From NCBI RefSeq assembly GCF_002886185.1, contig NZ_KZ614146.1, positions 3,527,495 through 3,591,494 on the forward strand: DNA of 64,000 nt, given 5' to 3'. The position numbers and the translations under genes are program-made. This document shows, piece after piece, positions 45,619 through 54,432 of this stretch. The notes beneath the pieces are model-generated. The model was not told the DNA's origin, ran no database searches, and worked only from the letters and a program-made list of their open reading frames with translations. This stretch comes from Salipaludibacillus neizhouensis (GTDB lineage Bacteria; Bacillota; Bacilli; Bacillales; Salisediminibacteriaceae). How positions within the stretch are numbered: position 1 is the stretch's first letter; every line of letters begins with the position of its first letter.

Positions 45619-46179
45619 ATGAGAAGTTATCTTATTTCAATTTGGAGTTTAATCGATCCCTTATACTATTTTTGCACCCGTCTGACATTCCCTCCAAGCA
45701 AAGGAAGAGAAAGAAATATTTTCAGGATCAGACTAACAAAATATAAAGGGAAAAGTATCGTCCTTTCAGATGGTACAAAAATAAACAAAAATGATACTTT
45801 AGTAAAAATTCATTTTCACAATGTCAGACTTTTATCAGAACTTAAAGACATAAAGAGTGAATTTAAAAAAGCCAAAATTATTTCCTCTTATGTCAAAAAG
45901 TCTTTACCAGGCGTTGAAATTTACATTCAGAACTATTGCAATTCTGACGAAATAAAAGGAATTATAGGAATTACACTATTAAATAAAGGCTGTGAACGCC
46001 TCGGTTTTGAGATTATCGACATCAAACATCCCATTTACAAGTTGTTTAAACGGTTATCTTTTTTGCCAATTGGATTTCTGTCCAGCAAAAATTCTTCCAT
46101 CAGTCATATTCTCATGCATCAGGCACCAAGTTATTTATTTATGTCCAGAATTAAATTATCTAATATGTACAAACTTTAA
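45619..46179 (+). CDS. ykoP: YkoP-like protein
   Basis: 186 residues. Features are an aromatic N-terminus (SLIDPLYYFCTRLTFPPSK), a central motif LVKIHFHNVRLLSELKDI, and a basic C-terminal helix region (HPIYKLFKRLSFLP). This matches my recollection of B. subtilis YkoP, which lies with YkoQ and YkoN, the same three genes found here. Function is unknown; a lipid or membrane-surface role is suggested only by its glycosyltransferase and phosphoesterase neighbours. The start follows AAGGAGAGG. Structured repeat copy 2 begins about 11 bp after the stop codon. Confidence 0.72.
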   Translation: MRSYLISIWSLIDPLYYFCTRLTFPPSKGRERNIFRIRLTKYKGKSIVLSDGTKINKNDTLVKIHFHNVRLLSELKDIKSEFKKAKIISSYVKKSLPGVEIYIQNYCNSDEIKGIIGITLLNKGCERLGFEIIDIKHPIYKLFKRLSFLPIGFLSSKNSSISHILMHQAPSYLFMSRIKLSNMYKL

Positions 46180-46189
46180 ATACACTTCT

Positions 46190-46300
46190 ATAAGAAAAAC
46201 GCGTAGCGTCTTTTATTAAATACAGCGTCAGCTTCCACCGCCATCTTTTAAGTATCAAGGGTGGGTTTCCCTTGATACTTGCGGTGTGAAGGTAGCTGCT
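46190..46300 (+). repeat. Structured repeat R, copy 2
   Basis: It begins AAGAAAAACGCGTAGCGTC, where ACGC and GCGT form a small stem followed by TTTTATT. Then CAGCTTC pairs with GAAGGTAGCTG, CACCGC (46236-46241) with GCGGTG (46281-46286), and AAGTATCAAGG (46250-46260) with CCTTGATACTT (46270-46280). It lies just after the ykoP stop. Confidence 0.8.
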
Positions 46301-46333
46301 AATTTTATAAATTCTTATCTTTTAAAAAAAGAA

Positions 46334-46362
46334 AAAAGCTGTTAAAGAATTTAACAGCTTTT
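46334..46362 (-). terminator. Terminator of ykoQ
   Basis: AAAAGCTGTTAAA (46334-46346) pairs perfectly with TTTAACAGCTTTT (46350-46362) around GAA, immediately after the ykoQ stop. Confidence 0.88.
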
Positions 46363-46366
46363 CTCC

Positions 46367-47224
46367 TTAAATTGCTTCAACTACTTTTTTAACAGAGCCC
46401 GGCAATGAAAACTCATGAAATGTAATTTCCGGTCGGCTTCCAACGCGGATATTAACGCCTGTTTGACCTAACCCTTCACTAATATAAAAGGATTTTCCAC
46501 CTTGTATATGCAAGCCTTTTACAATATTCATTCTTGCGAGTTGCCCCATTTTTACTAGGTGATACGCTTTTGGATAGCAGATTTGCCCTCCATGAAAATG
46601 ACCGGCAAGCAAATAATCAAAATGGTATTTATCCATGTGCAGTACGATATTCGGATCATGGGTTAATACTAAGTTTATTCCTGATTTTATTCCATTATAT
46701 GAAGCTGCAAGGTTGCTTCGCTTTGTACTAAAATCATCGATGCCAATAATATTAACGGGTTTTCCCTGAACAAAAATCATATCATTTTCGTTCTGTAAAA
46801 CTTTGCAGTTATATTCTTCAAGCGTTTCTATTAATAGTTGTAAGTTTTGATTACGTAAAACATAATCATGGTTTCCCAAAACAGCGTAGATGCCATATCT
46901 TGCATTTAATTGGTTGAGTATTTTTAAATATGGAACTAGCTTAGGAATCGTTCTTTTACGGTCGAGGAAATCTCCAGTGAGTGCAATTAAGTCAATTGGT
47001 TCATCTTTTAATTTTTCAAAAAGCTCGGTAGGAGAAATAGAAATATTTTCGAGATGTAAATCGGAAAGTTGTAGAATATTTATTTTAGGGATATGTCCAT
47101 TGGACACTTCATTATTGATTTTAATTTTATGAATAATGATATCCTTCGTGTTTTTATAGGCTTTTATAATGAAATAAAAAGTAATAATGGCTAATACTAT
47201 AAAGAACAATATCTTCAATGACAA
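46367..47224 (-). CDS. ykoQ: Membrane-anchored metallophosphoesterase, YkoQ-like
   Basis: 285 residues with one N-terminal membrane helix (LKILFFIVLAIITFYFII). Calcineurin-type metal motifs are present: LSDLHLE, LTGDFLDR, VLGNHD, LTHDP and AGHFHGGQI. These coordinate two metal ions in YkoQ/YaeI-type phosphodiesterases, which act on lipids such as UDP-diacylglucosamine or related substrates in some bacteria. It is convergent with ykoP and divergent from ykoN. Together these genes suggest membrane-lipid or envelope metabolism; the substrate is unproven. Confidence 0.87.
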   Translation of the reverse strand: MSLKILFFIVLAIITFYFIIKAYKNTKDIIIHKIKINNEVSNGHIPKINILQLSDLHLENISISPTELFEKLKDEPIDLIALTGDFLDRKRTIPKLVPYLKILNQLNARYGIYAVLGNHDYVLRNQNLQLLIETLEEYNCKVLQNENDMIFVQGKPVNIIGIDDFSTKRSNLAASYNGIKSGINLVLTHDPNIVLHMDKYHFDYLLAGHFHGGQICYPKAYHLVKMGQLARMNIVKGLHIQGGKSFYISEGLGQTGVNIRVGSRPEITFHEFSLPGSVKKVVEAI

Positions 47225-47364
47225 TCACTCCTTCCCTATTAGATTATACAGGAGAAATACTGTTTTTCAGCAAGTAAATAATGCCTTAAATCCCATGGCA
47301 GCGAATACCATACCATCATGCTCAGAAGTAATAAAATTATCGTAGTTTTTAGAAGAGGTGCCCT

Positions 47365-48483
47365 ATGAATAAACTTACTAAATCCGTGTTATTCTTGCCT
47401 TTTTTACAGATTCCATCTGGTCATCATCAGACTGCAACTGCTTTAATAGATGAAATTTTGCGAATGCATCCACAAATAAGGTGCGAAAAGGTAGATATTC
47501 TTGCATACAGTTACGGAAAAATTGAAGCTTTAGTTTCTAACGTCTATCTCAAATGGATACATGCTTTCCCTGGCATATATAATGCCATTTATCAAAACTC
47601 TGTCTACAAAAATATCGAAGAAAATAAACGTTATCGTTTGTATGAATTTTTATTTATTTATTTTATGAAAAGACTTATACAGGAAAAAAAACCAGATCTA
47701 ATAATTTGTACCCATGCTTTACCCGCTTATATATTAAATTACTTAAAGGAAAAAAAGGAAATTAGAGTGCCGGTCATCAATGTTTATACGGATTATTTCA
47801 TACACAGTTTTTGGGGAGTAGAGTATATCGACTTACATTTTGTTCCCTCTTATAACATGAAACATTTCTTACTTAAAAAGGGCATTAGAGATGAGCGAAT
47901 TTTTATTACCGGAATTCCGATCCATTCTAAAATTATAAAACAGAAACAAACAGCAGAACTGTCAACAAAATCTATATCATCTGTTCTAATTTCTGGAGGA
48001 AACTTAGGTGTCGGCGCCATGGAGGACTTAATCCGAAAAATCAAAGAGGTCCCTGTCCAGGAAATTCAATATTATGTGTTGTGCGGAAAAAACAGAAAAT
48101 TATATGAAAAGCTAAAAAGTATACAAAAAAATCATATTATTCCGTTCCCGTATATTACCTGCAGGGAAAAAATGAATTCGCTTTATGATCAGATAGATGC
48201 AATTATAACAAAGCCTGGAGGCGTCACGATAAGTGAAAGTCTTTTTAAGCGCAAGCCTATTTTTATTTATCATGCATTGCCAGGCCAAGAAGAAATTAAT
48301 CTGCAGCAGCTAAAAGATTTAGGTTTGATCTTTCATCTAGATAAGCAGGATATTCATGAACAATTACATTCCATTCTCCGAAACCAAAATACACTCGAAA
48401 AATATCAAAATCACGTGGCAAATTTCCACTCGCATATCCACTCCAAAGAACCAGCGGAAATAATAGTGGAACAATTAATGTAA
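47365..48483 (+). CDS. ykoN: MGDG synthase/UgtP-like glycosyltransferase, YkoN-like
   Basis: 372 residues with a two-domain GT-B fold. The N-terminal domain has PSGHHQTATALIDEI (acceptor-side motif of MGDG synthases), and the C-terminal half has SGGNLGVGAMEDLIR, YVLCGKNRKLYEKL and the nucleotide-sugar signature ITKPGGVTISESLFKRKPIFIY. This is GT28-type, as in UgtP and YkoN, which move sugars to diacylglycerol or similar acceptors. It starts at ATG 47365 after GAAGAGGTG. It is probably a glycolipid synthase, but neither donor nor acceptor is defined. Confidence 0.85.
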   Translation: MNKLTKSVLFLPFLQIPSGHHQTATALIDEILRMHPQIRCEKVDILAYSYGKIEALVSNVYLKWIHAFPGIYNAIYQNSVYKNIEENKRYRLYEFLFIYFMKRLIQEKKPDLIICTHALPAYILNYLKEKKEIRVPVINVYTDYFIHSFWGVEYIDLHFVPSYNMKHFLLKKGIRDERIFITGIPIHSKIIKQKQTAELSTKSISSVLISGGNLGVGAMEDLIRKIKEVPVQEIQYYVLCGKNRKLYEKLKSIQKNHIIPFPYITCREKMNSLYDQIDAIITKPGGVTISESLFKRKPIFIYHALPGQEEINLQQLKDLGLIFHLDKQDIHEQLHSILRNQNTLEKYQNHVANFHSHIHSKEPAEIIVEQLM

Positions 48484-48718
48484 TTTAAAAAAGCAATGCG
48501 AAATTTGGAAATTTGCATCCAGTTATTTTAGCCTAAAAGTACCAATTAAACATTTATAAAAGCAAATAGTTATTTTGTTTGCCACTATTTATCAATAATT
48601 CTATTTCTGTTAATAGCTTTTATTCAAATGAACCATTATTGACGAAGGATAAATAATTAAAGTGAATTAATGATAGAAATCTCGGTATTCAACAAACCTG
48701 GCCAACACACAAGTAAAA

Positions 48719-48745
48719 GCACATTTCTTTTATACAGAAATGTGC
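48719..48745 (-). terminator. Terminator of the fra gene
   Basis: GCACATTTCT (48719-48728) pairs with AGAAATGTGC (48736-48745), just after the minus-strand stop at 48766. The remaining 48484-48718 shows no gene. Confidence 0.7.
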
Positions 48746-48765
48746 ATGATTGATTGAATTTTCTA

Positions 48766-49134
48766 TTACCGCCAAAAACTCGTATATTCTGCTTTATCTT
48801 GAATGTTAAATTCAATCATTTTCTTAAGCAATTCGTAATTTATCGGCTCATTCCAACGAATTCGAAACAAGCCTTTAGTAGCACTGTAGCCAGCTTGTGT
48901 AATGTCATCGGCAAAGTATGCAATACCTTTTTCTTCGGGTGAAACGCTCATATGATGCTTCGCTGTAGAAAAGCCGATGATAAATGTACCGTGATCGGAA
49001 AACATTGGCGTATTCCACTTGATTAGCGGTTCCATATTTGGAAATTTATTAGTAACCCACGCCAAAACTTCCTCTGTTCGTTCACGGTGATCAGGGTTAT
49101 CGATACCTGCTAAATACTTTTCAAAAACTTCCAT
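48766..49134 (-). CDS. fra: DUF1801 frataxin-like iron chaperone (YdhG/Fra)
   Basis: 122 residues. The sequence [40 protein letters not shown] and [12 protein letters not shown] matches DUF1801, including B. subtilis YdhG (Fra), an intracellular iron chaperone with a frataxin-like fold. Start is ATG 49134 after GGAGGGG. It is monocistronic, with its own terminator. Confidence 0.8.
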   Translation of the reverse strand: MEVFEKYLAGIDNPDHRERTEEVLAWVTNKFPNMEPLIKWNTPMFSDHGTFIIGFSTAKHHMSVSPEEKGIAYFADDITQAGYSATKGLFRIRWNEPINYELLKKMIEFNIQDKAEYTSFWR

Positions 49135-49276
49135 GTTGTCCCCTCCTAAAATAAAAATTAAATTTATTCTTCATTAAAGGTCTCACTATGTATTCAATTA
49201 TGTCTTTAAAAATAATATCCCTACTCATTGTAACATTTCTACAACTAAATTCTTGTCCCATTGCGGTAGAATAATG

Positions 49277-49324
49277 AAAAAGGACGCTTCCGACAAAGTG
49301 AGATCTTTGTGCGAAAACGCCCTT
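49277..49324 (-). terminator. Terminator of gbsA
   Basis: On the minus strand AAGGGCGTTTTCGCACAAAG pairs with CTTTGTCGGAAGCGTCCTT across a 6-nt loop, followed by TTTTT. Confidence 0.72.
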
Positions 49325-49371
49325 CAAAACATTATATTTAAATTAATGTGATACCTTGGCTTAATTTGCTA

Positions 49372-50850
49372 TTAGAACCAGTTGATAGATTCAGGTTTAA
49401 GGTTTTGGAATATATGCTTTGTTTCTGTGTATTCTTCCATACCTAGTTTTCCTAGTTCGCGTCCAATACCAGACTGCTTAAATCCACCCCATGGTGCATG
49501 TGGGAAGTACAGGTTGAATTCATTGATCCAAACAGTACCCATGCGCATCTTTGTTGCACAGCGTTCTGCTTTTGCAATATCGTTTGTCCATACGCCACCA
49601 GCAAGTCCATAGATCGAGTCATTAGCAAGCTTGACTGCTTCCTCTTCCGCACGGAATTTCTCAACCGTGATAACAGGACCAAAAGCTTCTTCTTGAACAA
49701 TACTCATGTCTGTTGTACAGTCTGTGAAAACAGTGGGTAGGTAGAAAAATCCGTTTTGTAGTTCTGGATCTTCTGGACGGCTACCACCAACTGCAATTGT
49801 AGCACCTTCTTTAACACCTGTTTCTACATACTCTTCTACTTTCGCAAGTTGCTCTGCTGAAATAAGCGGGCCCATTTGTGTATCTTCATTAAATCCGCTT
49901 CCAAGCTTAAACTTTTTCACTCGCTCAACAAGTGCGTGAACGAACTCATCGTGAATACTTTCTTCTACAATCAGTCTTGTACCAGCGGAACAGATTTGAC
50001 CTGCGTGGAAGAATACCCCGTTTAATGCTTGGTCGACAGCTATCTCAAAATCAGCGTCAGCAAAGATGATGTTAGGGTTTTTCCCACCAAGTTCAAGGGC
50101 AAGCTTCTTCACATTAACGCTAGCCGCTTGCATGATTTTCTTCCCGGTAACAATTCCACCTGTAAACGAAATAAGGTCCACATCCATGTTACTGGATAGC
50201 TCAGCACCAACTGTGCTACCAGCACCAAGTACTAGGTTAGCAACACCAGCAGGCACTCCCGCCTCTTCCATTAGTTCGAATACTTTAATCGTAGTTAGTG
50301 GTGTAATTTCACTTGGCTTCATTATTAAAGTATTTCCAGTCGCAAGAGCTGGAGCTAGTTTCCAAGACGCTTGAAGTAATGGATAATTCCAAGGTGTTAT
50401 TTGACCACAAACACCAACTGGTTCGTGAACCACTCTACTAATAGAGTTTGGCACTGGAGAATCAATCAGGTCCCCGCCATTCTTGTCTGCAAGCTCTGCA
50501 TAATATCGAAATACTCCAGCGATATCATCCATATCTCCACGACTTTCCTCTACTGTTTTACCAGTATCTAATGATTCTAATCTAGAAAGCTCTTCTTTAT
50601 CTCTTTCTATTAATTCCGCAATTTTCCTTACAATAGTCCCTCGTTCTGTTGCTGGAGTAGAAGACCATTCTCCATTATCAAATGCTGCTCTTGCAGCAGC
50701 GATTGCTGCTTTTGTATCTGTTTCATCAGATTCTGGCACAGTAGCAATAATTTCCTTGTTAAATGGATTAATAATATCACGCGTATTACCTGAATTCGCG
50801 TCTACCCATTGACCATTAATGTATTGTTGTTGTTTTATACTCAAATCCAT
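49372..50850 (-). CDS. gbsA: Betaine-aldehyde dehydrogenase
   Basis: About 492 residues. It oxidises betaine aldehyde to glycine betaine with NAD. Aldehyde dehydrogenase motifs are PWNYPLLQASWKLAPALATG, SFTGGIVTGKKIMQ, LELGGKNPNII (catalytic Glu) and FFHAGQICSAGTRL (catalytic Cys). The C-terminal APWGGFKQSGIGRELG is typical of GbsA/BetB. The start is ambiguous: TTG 50853, ATG 50850 and TTG 50844 all follow GGAG, at 0, 3 and 9 nt. It is divergent from gbsR, and the region between carries a gbsR-type operator. The partner alcohol dehydrogenase gbsB of B. subtilis is absent; betA at 56427 replaces it. Confidence 0.95.
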   Translation of the reverse strand: MDLSIKQQQYINGQWVDANSGNTRDIINPFNKEIIATVPESDETDTKAAIAAARAAFDNGEWSSTPATERGTIVRKIAELIERDKEELSRLESLDTGKTVEESRGDMDDIAGVFRYYAELADKNGGDLIDSPVPNSISRVVHEPVGVCGQITPWNYPLLQASWKLAPALATGNTLIMKPSEITPLTTIKVFELMEEAGVPAGVANLVLGAGSTVGAELSSNMDVDLISFTGGIVTGKKIMQAASVNVKKLALELGGKNPNIIFADADFEIAVDQALNGVFFHAGQICSAGTRLIVEESIHDEFVHALVERVKKFKLGSGFNEDTQMGPLISAEQLAKVEEYVETGVKEGATIAVGGSRPEDPELQNGFFYLPTVFTDCTTDMSIVQEEAFGPVITVEKFRAEEEAVKLANDSIYGLAGGVWTNDIAKAERCATKMRMGTVWINEFNLYFPHAPWGGFKQSGIGRELGKLGMEEYTETKHIFQNLKPESINWF

Positions 50851-50880
50851 CAACTCCAGTTTTTCGAATAAATTAAGTTT

Positions 50881-50907
50881 GTTAAAAATATATTTAACGT
50901 TTTTAAT
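50881..50907. promoter_or_regulatory. Candidate GbsR operator before gbsA
   Basis: GTTAAA-AATATA-TTTAAC is an inverted repeat (50881-50898), followed by GTTTTTAAT. The segment TTTAACGTTTTTAAT recurs almost unchanged before the binding protein at 51991 and before betA. Confidence 0.6.
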
Positions 50908-51135
50908 ATAATACCATTTATTATGGAGGCTGTCAAAGAGACATTTAAAACAAAAAGGTTTAGAAAGAATTAAAATTAACTAGAAGGCTTGTCATACTAA
51001 CTTAGTAGACGTATGCAGTTGGCTAAAATCATGTTTTTCCATTTGACATTTAATCTGTACACGGTATCATAAAGTTTGTGAAGAAAATTAAAAAAAGATT
51101 TAACGCACTTAACTTTATATGAAGGGAGTGACTTT

Positions 51136-51687
51136 ATGAGTGAATCTACTGATAGATCGAAAATTAAAATAGAAGAAGCCAAAGATAAAGTTATTGGCGC
51201 CATTGCAGAGACAATGGATTTATATGGTCTAACACCATCTGCTGCAAATTTATATGCGACGATGTACTTTAAAGATCAGATGACTCTTGATGAGATGCGT
51301 ACGGAACTTGAAATGAGTAAACCTAGTATGAGTACTAGTGTCCGTAAGCTCCAAGAAATAGAAATGGTGAAGAAAACATTTACCCGTGGTTCTAGGAAGC
51401 ATACCTATGTAGCTGAGAAAAATTTCTTCCGTTCCTTTATGGTGTTCTACTGTCACATGTGGGAACGCGAAGTAAAAATGAATTTGGAAGCAACTGAGGA
51501 AGCACAAGAGGATTTAATAGATGTCATAAAAGATCCTACTAGTACACCAGAAATTGTTGCAGAAGCAAAAAAATACTATGATCAATTAGAAGAGTCTAAA
51601 ACATATTATCACTGGTTGACAGACTTAGTTGCAAGCATAAGAAGTGGTAAGATATTTGAATTTTTACCTAAAGACCAGCAAGATTAA
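51136..51687 (+). CDS. gbsR: GbsR choline-sensing repressor
   Basis: 183 residues, the usual GbsR size. A MarR-like winged helix covers about 25-100 (TPSAANLYATMYFKDQMTLD, EMSKPSMSTSVRKLQEIEMV), and the C-terminal helical part contains WEREVKMNLEATEEAQEDL. In B. subtilis GbsR represses gbsAB and opuB and is released by choline. The divergent arrangement with gbsA is the same here. It starts after GGGAGTG. Structured repeat copy 3 begins 2 bp after its stop codon, and a binding-protein gene with a matching operator follows. Confidence 0.92.
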   Translation: MSESTDRSKIKIEEAKDKVIGAIAETMDLYGLTPSAANLYATMYFKDQMTLDEMRTELEMSKPSMSTSVRKLQEIEMVKKTFTRGSRKHTYVAEKNFFRSFMVFYCHMWEREVKMNLEATEEAQEDLIDVIKDPTSTPEIVAEAKKYYDQLEESKTYYHWLTDLVASIRSGKIFEFLPKDQQD

Positions 51688-51689
51688 TT

Positions 51690-51800
51690 TAAGAAAAACG
51701 GCATAGCCGTCTTTTATTAAATGCAGCGTCAGCTTCCACCGCCATGTTTTAAGTATCAAGGAAGGGTTTCCCTTGATACGTGCGGTGTGAAGGTAGCTTT
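51690..51800 (+). repeat. Structured repeat R, copy 3
   Basis: AAACGGCATAGCCGTC forms ACGGC/GCCGT with a TTTTATT tail; compared with copy 2, this stem is longer but equally paired. Then CAGCTTC, CACCGC, GTATCAAGG and CCTTGATAC, GCGGTG, GAAGGTAGC follow in order. It lies directly after gbsR and may serve as its terminator. Confidence 0.8.
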
Positions 51801-51913
51801 ATCTCTTGAAAAGAAGTTATCAGGTAGTCTTTTGAAAAAAACTATTGACTACCTTCAATATAAATGTTTCACTTCTATCTTCTAAATAGGAGATGTTTAA
51901 GTTTTGTGTTATC

Positions 51914-51940
51914 GTTAAAATATTTCTTAACATTTTTAAC
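51914..51940. promoter_or_regulatory. Candidate GbsR operator before the binding protein
   Basis: GTTAAAATATTTCTTAAC (51914-51931) followed by ATTTTTAAC. It parallels the gbsA site in spacing and sequence. Confidence 0.55.
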
Positions 51941-51990
51941 GTTTGAAATATTTTAGTTTAGAAAATAAAAAAACAAAGGGGTTTTACAAC

Positions 51991-52899
51991 ATGAACAACT
52001 CGAAAAAAACACTTATTTTTATCTTAGCGATGCTAATGGCTGCTGTACTAACAGCATGCGGAAGCAATAATAGTGGGGAAACTAACAGTGCACAAGATGA
52101 CGCCGAAACAGAAACCAAGGTAAGTGATGAAGAATTAACGATTGCTCAAATTAACTGGGCTGAAAATATTGCAGTAACAAACATGTGGAAAGTAATTTTA
52201 GAAGATAAAGGTTATGACGTGACGTTAAACTTATTGGACATGGGTGTTACGATGGAGGCTTTAGCAACTAGCGAGCTAGATGCTAGTTTAGAAATATGGT
52301 TACCGGTTCAAGATGCGAATTATTTGGAAACGTATGAAGATACTGTTAACTTTTCAGAATCTACTTGGTTTGATAATGCAAAAGTAGGACTTGTTGTTCC
52401 AACCTATTTAGAAGAAGTGAATAGTGTAGAAGATCTAAATGAACATATAGAACTGTTTGAAGGACAAATTATTGGTTTTGATTCTGGCGCAGGGACGATG
52501 GAAGTAACGGAACAATTAATTGAAGATTATAATCTTGAGTTTGAACTACTACCAAGCTCTGAACCTGCGATGATAACTGCGATTGGAGAAGCAATAAAAA
52601 ATGAAGAACCAATCGTGTCACCACTTTGGAGCCCACACTCGGTATTCTCTAACTATGACTTGAAATTCCTAGAGGATCCGCAAAACACATTCGGTGGTGT
52701 AGAAAAAATTCACCATGCTACAAGACTTGGATTTGAAGAAGATCATCCAGAAGTGAGCGAGTGGTTTAAAAATTGGAAGATGGATGACGAACAAATTGGC
52801 CAACTTATCAGTTATGTAGATAATGCAGAAGACCCTCTTGATGGGGCTAAGAAATGGATTGAAGAAAATCAAGACTTGGTTGATGAATGGGTAAAATAA
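51991..52899 (+). CDS. Quaternary-amine binding lipoprotein, non-permuted OpuAC fold
   Basis: 302 residues from ATG 51991, after AAAGGGG by 10 nt; an upstream frame start without a site is rejected. The lipobox LTAC ends at Cys23. The first lobe (LTIAQINWAENIAVTNMWKV, Trp56; SLEIWLPV, Trp103) precedes the second (IIGFDSGAGTMEVTEQLIED; LWSPHSVF, Trp213). These three tryptophans match the aromatic cage of OpuAC. The His that contacts the carboxylate in OpuAC (NTH) is replaced by Gln (VQD), hinting at a ligand other than glycine betaine, such as choline. No permease or ATPase gene is adjacent. A GbsR-like operator lies upstream; its terminator is split by an insertion element. Confidence 0.87.
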   Translation: MNNSKKTLIFILAMLMAAVLTACGSNNSGETNSAQDDAETETKVSDEELTIAQINWAENIAVTNMWKVILEDKGYDVTLNLLDMGVTMEALATSELDASLEIWLPVQDANYLETYEDTVNFSESTWFDNAKVGLVVPTYLEEVNSVEDLNEHIELFEGQIIGFDSGAGTMEVTEQLIEDYNLEFELLPSSEPAMITAIGEAIKNEEPIVSPLWSPHSVFSNYDLKFLEDPQNTFGGVEKIHHATRLGFEEDHPEVSEWFKNWKMDDEQIGQLISYVDNAEDPLDGAKKWIEENQDLVDEWVK

Positions 52900-52924
52900 A
52901 GACATAAGTAAATAGTTGAAATAC

Positions 52925-52942
52925 AAAAAAAGCTGGTCCCTC
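52925..52942 (+). terminator. Left arm of the binding-protein terminator, split by an IS
   Basis: AAAAAAAGCTGGTCCCTC is complementary, with one mismatch in 18, to the sequence at 54436-54453 on the far side of the insertion element. Joined, they form an A-rich/T-rich terminator hairpin. Confidence 0.75.
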
Positions 52943-52985
52943 AATTGAACTGTAACCTATAAAATGGACAGTTTATAAAAGAGAC

Positions 52986-53933
52986 CTATGCAGCTAGTAA
53001 ATGACTTCGGTATTGAGCCGGGGTCATTTTCTTTAATCCCCACTGGTAACGATGACTATTATATTCTTCCATGTAGTCATCTACTTCTTGTCTTAATTGC
53101 ATAAAGTTCTCGCATGCTTTGTGATCGACCATATCTTTGAAATGACCAAAGAATGATTCCATTGGTGCGTTGTCCCAACAATTTCCCTTTCTTGACATAG
53201 ATTGACGTACCCCTAATTTTTTCACTCTGTCCTGGAACTCTGGATGAGTATAGTGAACCCCTTGATCAGAGTGGAGGATAGTCTCAGGGTGAAAGATACC
53301 CATCCCTTCCTTGAGGTTGTCTAATGTTTGATAAACAATATCCATTTCTAATGACCTTGACAATTTATACGCTAAAATCTCTTTTGTAGCTCCATCTTTC
53401 ACACAGGATAAATAGGCTTTTTGACCTCCCCTATAGTAAAGATAAGTAATGTCAGTTAATAACACTTTACCAAATTCTTTTTGATCAAATTGACGTTTTA
53501 GTAAGTTCGGACATGTACGGTGTTCTTGTGTCGCCTTAAGCATTATTCTATAAGGCTTCACCCGCCTAATTTTCGTTTCAAGGCTGAATTTTTTCATTAA
53601 GCGTCTGATTTTCTTATGATTCATCACGACACTGTGATCATTCTCTAATATCATTTTAATTTGAAGCGCCCCTACTTTTTGATTCTTTACGAAGAAAATA
53701 TTTTTAATAAGTTCAACTTCTTGTGTATCCCTTGCTTCTCGGACTTGACGGACGCCCTCTGCGCTTAACCAGGCGTAATAACCACTTTTACTTACTTCCG
53801 CTAACTGACACAGCTGGGTTACTTTTCCTTTTAATTGATGCTTTCTAATGATTTTTTCAATAAGTTCAAATTTCTCTGAAGGGGTTAATATTTCTTTTTC
53901 AACGCCTGCCTCTCTCGTTCTTCTAGCTTTTTT
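52986..53933 (-). CDS. IS3-family transposase OrfB (DDE integrase), made by -1 frameshift
   Basis: The frame is open from the slippery site to the stop at 52986, about 315 codons. It reads EKFELIEKIIRKHQLKGKV first (HTH_21 region), then the rve integrase core with LLTDITYLYY (first Asp), ILHSDQGVHYTH (second Asp) and NAPMESFFGHFK (Glu). There is no good start codon before ATG 53654, which would lose the first third, so expression as an OrfAB fusion through slippage at AAAAAAG (53927-53933) is expected. All catalytic residues are present. Confidence 0.9.
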   Translation of the reverse strand, partial: KKARRTREAGVEKEILTPSEKFELIEKIIRKHQLKGKVTQLCQLAEVSKSGYYAWLSAEGVRQVREARDTQEVELIKNIFFVKNQKVGALQIKMILENDHSVVMNHKKIRRLMKKFSLETKIRRVKPYRIMLKATQEHRTCPNLLKRQFDQKEFGKVLLTDITYLYYRGGQKAYLSCVKDGATKEILAYKLSRSLEMDIVYQTLDNLKEGMGIFHPETILHSDQGVHYTHPEFQDRVKKLGVRQSMSRKGNCWDNAPMESFFGHFKDMVDHKACENFMQLRQEVDDYMEEYNSHRYQWGLKKMTPAQYRSHLLAA

Positions 53934-54319
53934 AAGAAGTCATTCTCAGCTTCTAAATACTTGATCCTTGTTTCTGCTTTTTTAAGTTTTTCTTCGGCAG
54001 ATAACGTTTTAGATGAGGGGCGACCAGAACTTCCTTTTCCTCTTCGCTCCGATTCGAATCCAACTTCACCAAACTGCTCAAACGTATCGCGCCAACGCCT
54101 TAAGCAACGTATTGGTTGATCTTTACCTATAACCTCAAGGTTAAATCCATTCTCTAGAAAGATCTGAGAAGGTCTTTTTCCTGTTTTATATTCTTGAACA
54201 GCCTTTACTTTAAAATATGGTTGGTAAGAGATCGATCGATCCGACACACGTACAACATTCGGATTCTTCTCTAGTTCTTTCATTTGAAACTCTGAATATA
54301 TGTTTTTACTCATGTCCAT
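53885..54319 (-). CDS. IS3-family transposase OrfA
   Basis: 144 residues. A helix-turn-helix domain (YFKVKAVQEYKTGKRPSQIF, RCLRRWRDTFEQFG) is followed by a leucine-zipper-like coiled coil (AEEKLKKAETRIKYLEAEND) at the C-terminus. It ends ALKKKY just after the slippery TTA AAA AAG codons where ribosomes shift into orfB. OrfA binds the element ends and tempers transposition in related elements. Confidence 0.9.
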   Translation of the reverse strand: MDMSKNIYSEFQMKELEKNPNVVRVSDRSISYQPYFKVKAVQEYKTGKRPSQIFLENGFNLEVIGKDQPIRCLRRWRDTFEQFGEVGFESERRGKGSSGRPSSKTLSAEEKLKKAETRIKYLEAENDFLKKLEERERQALKKKY

Positions 54320-54432
54320 TCTCCGTTCTAATGATTTATTTTATTATAAACGGGTTTATCTTATAAAAACATAAAAACCCGAATAATGAGGCACTTTTTT
54401 TAAGTGTCCATTATTCGGGTTACAGTTCAAAT

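Larger units (their letters stand above)
52946..54429 (-). mobile_element. IS150-group IS3 insertion sequence, apparently intact
   Basis: 1484 bp. Terminal inverted repeats start TGAACTGTAACC (52946-52957) and end GGTTACAGTTCA (54418-54429), with further matching inner bases (AATGGACA). A 3-bp target duplication AAT flanks it (52943-52945 and 54430-54432), the size known for IS150 relatives. It encodes orfA and orfB with a classical A AAA AAG frameshift site. Both genes and ends look undamaged, so the insertion is recent. Confidence 0.9.

Noticed and set aside
53654-53656. ATG 53654 as the true start of transposase OrfB
   Set aside because: The same frame is open for another 93 codons upstream with conserved OrfB sequence, and an A AAA AAG slippery site links it to OrfA.
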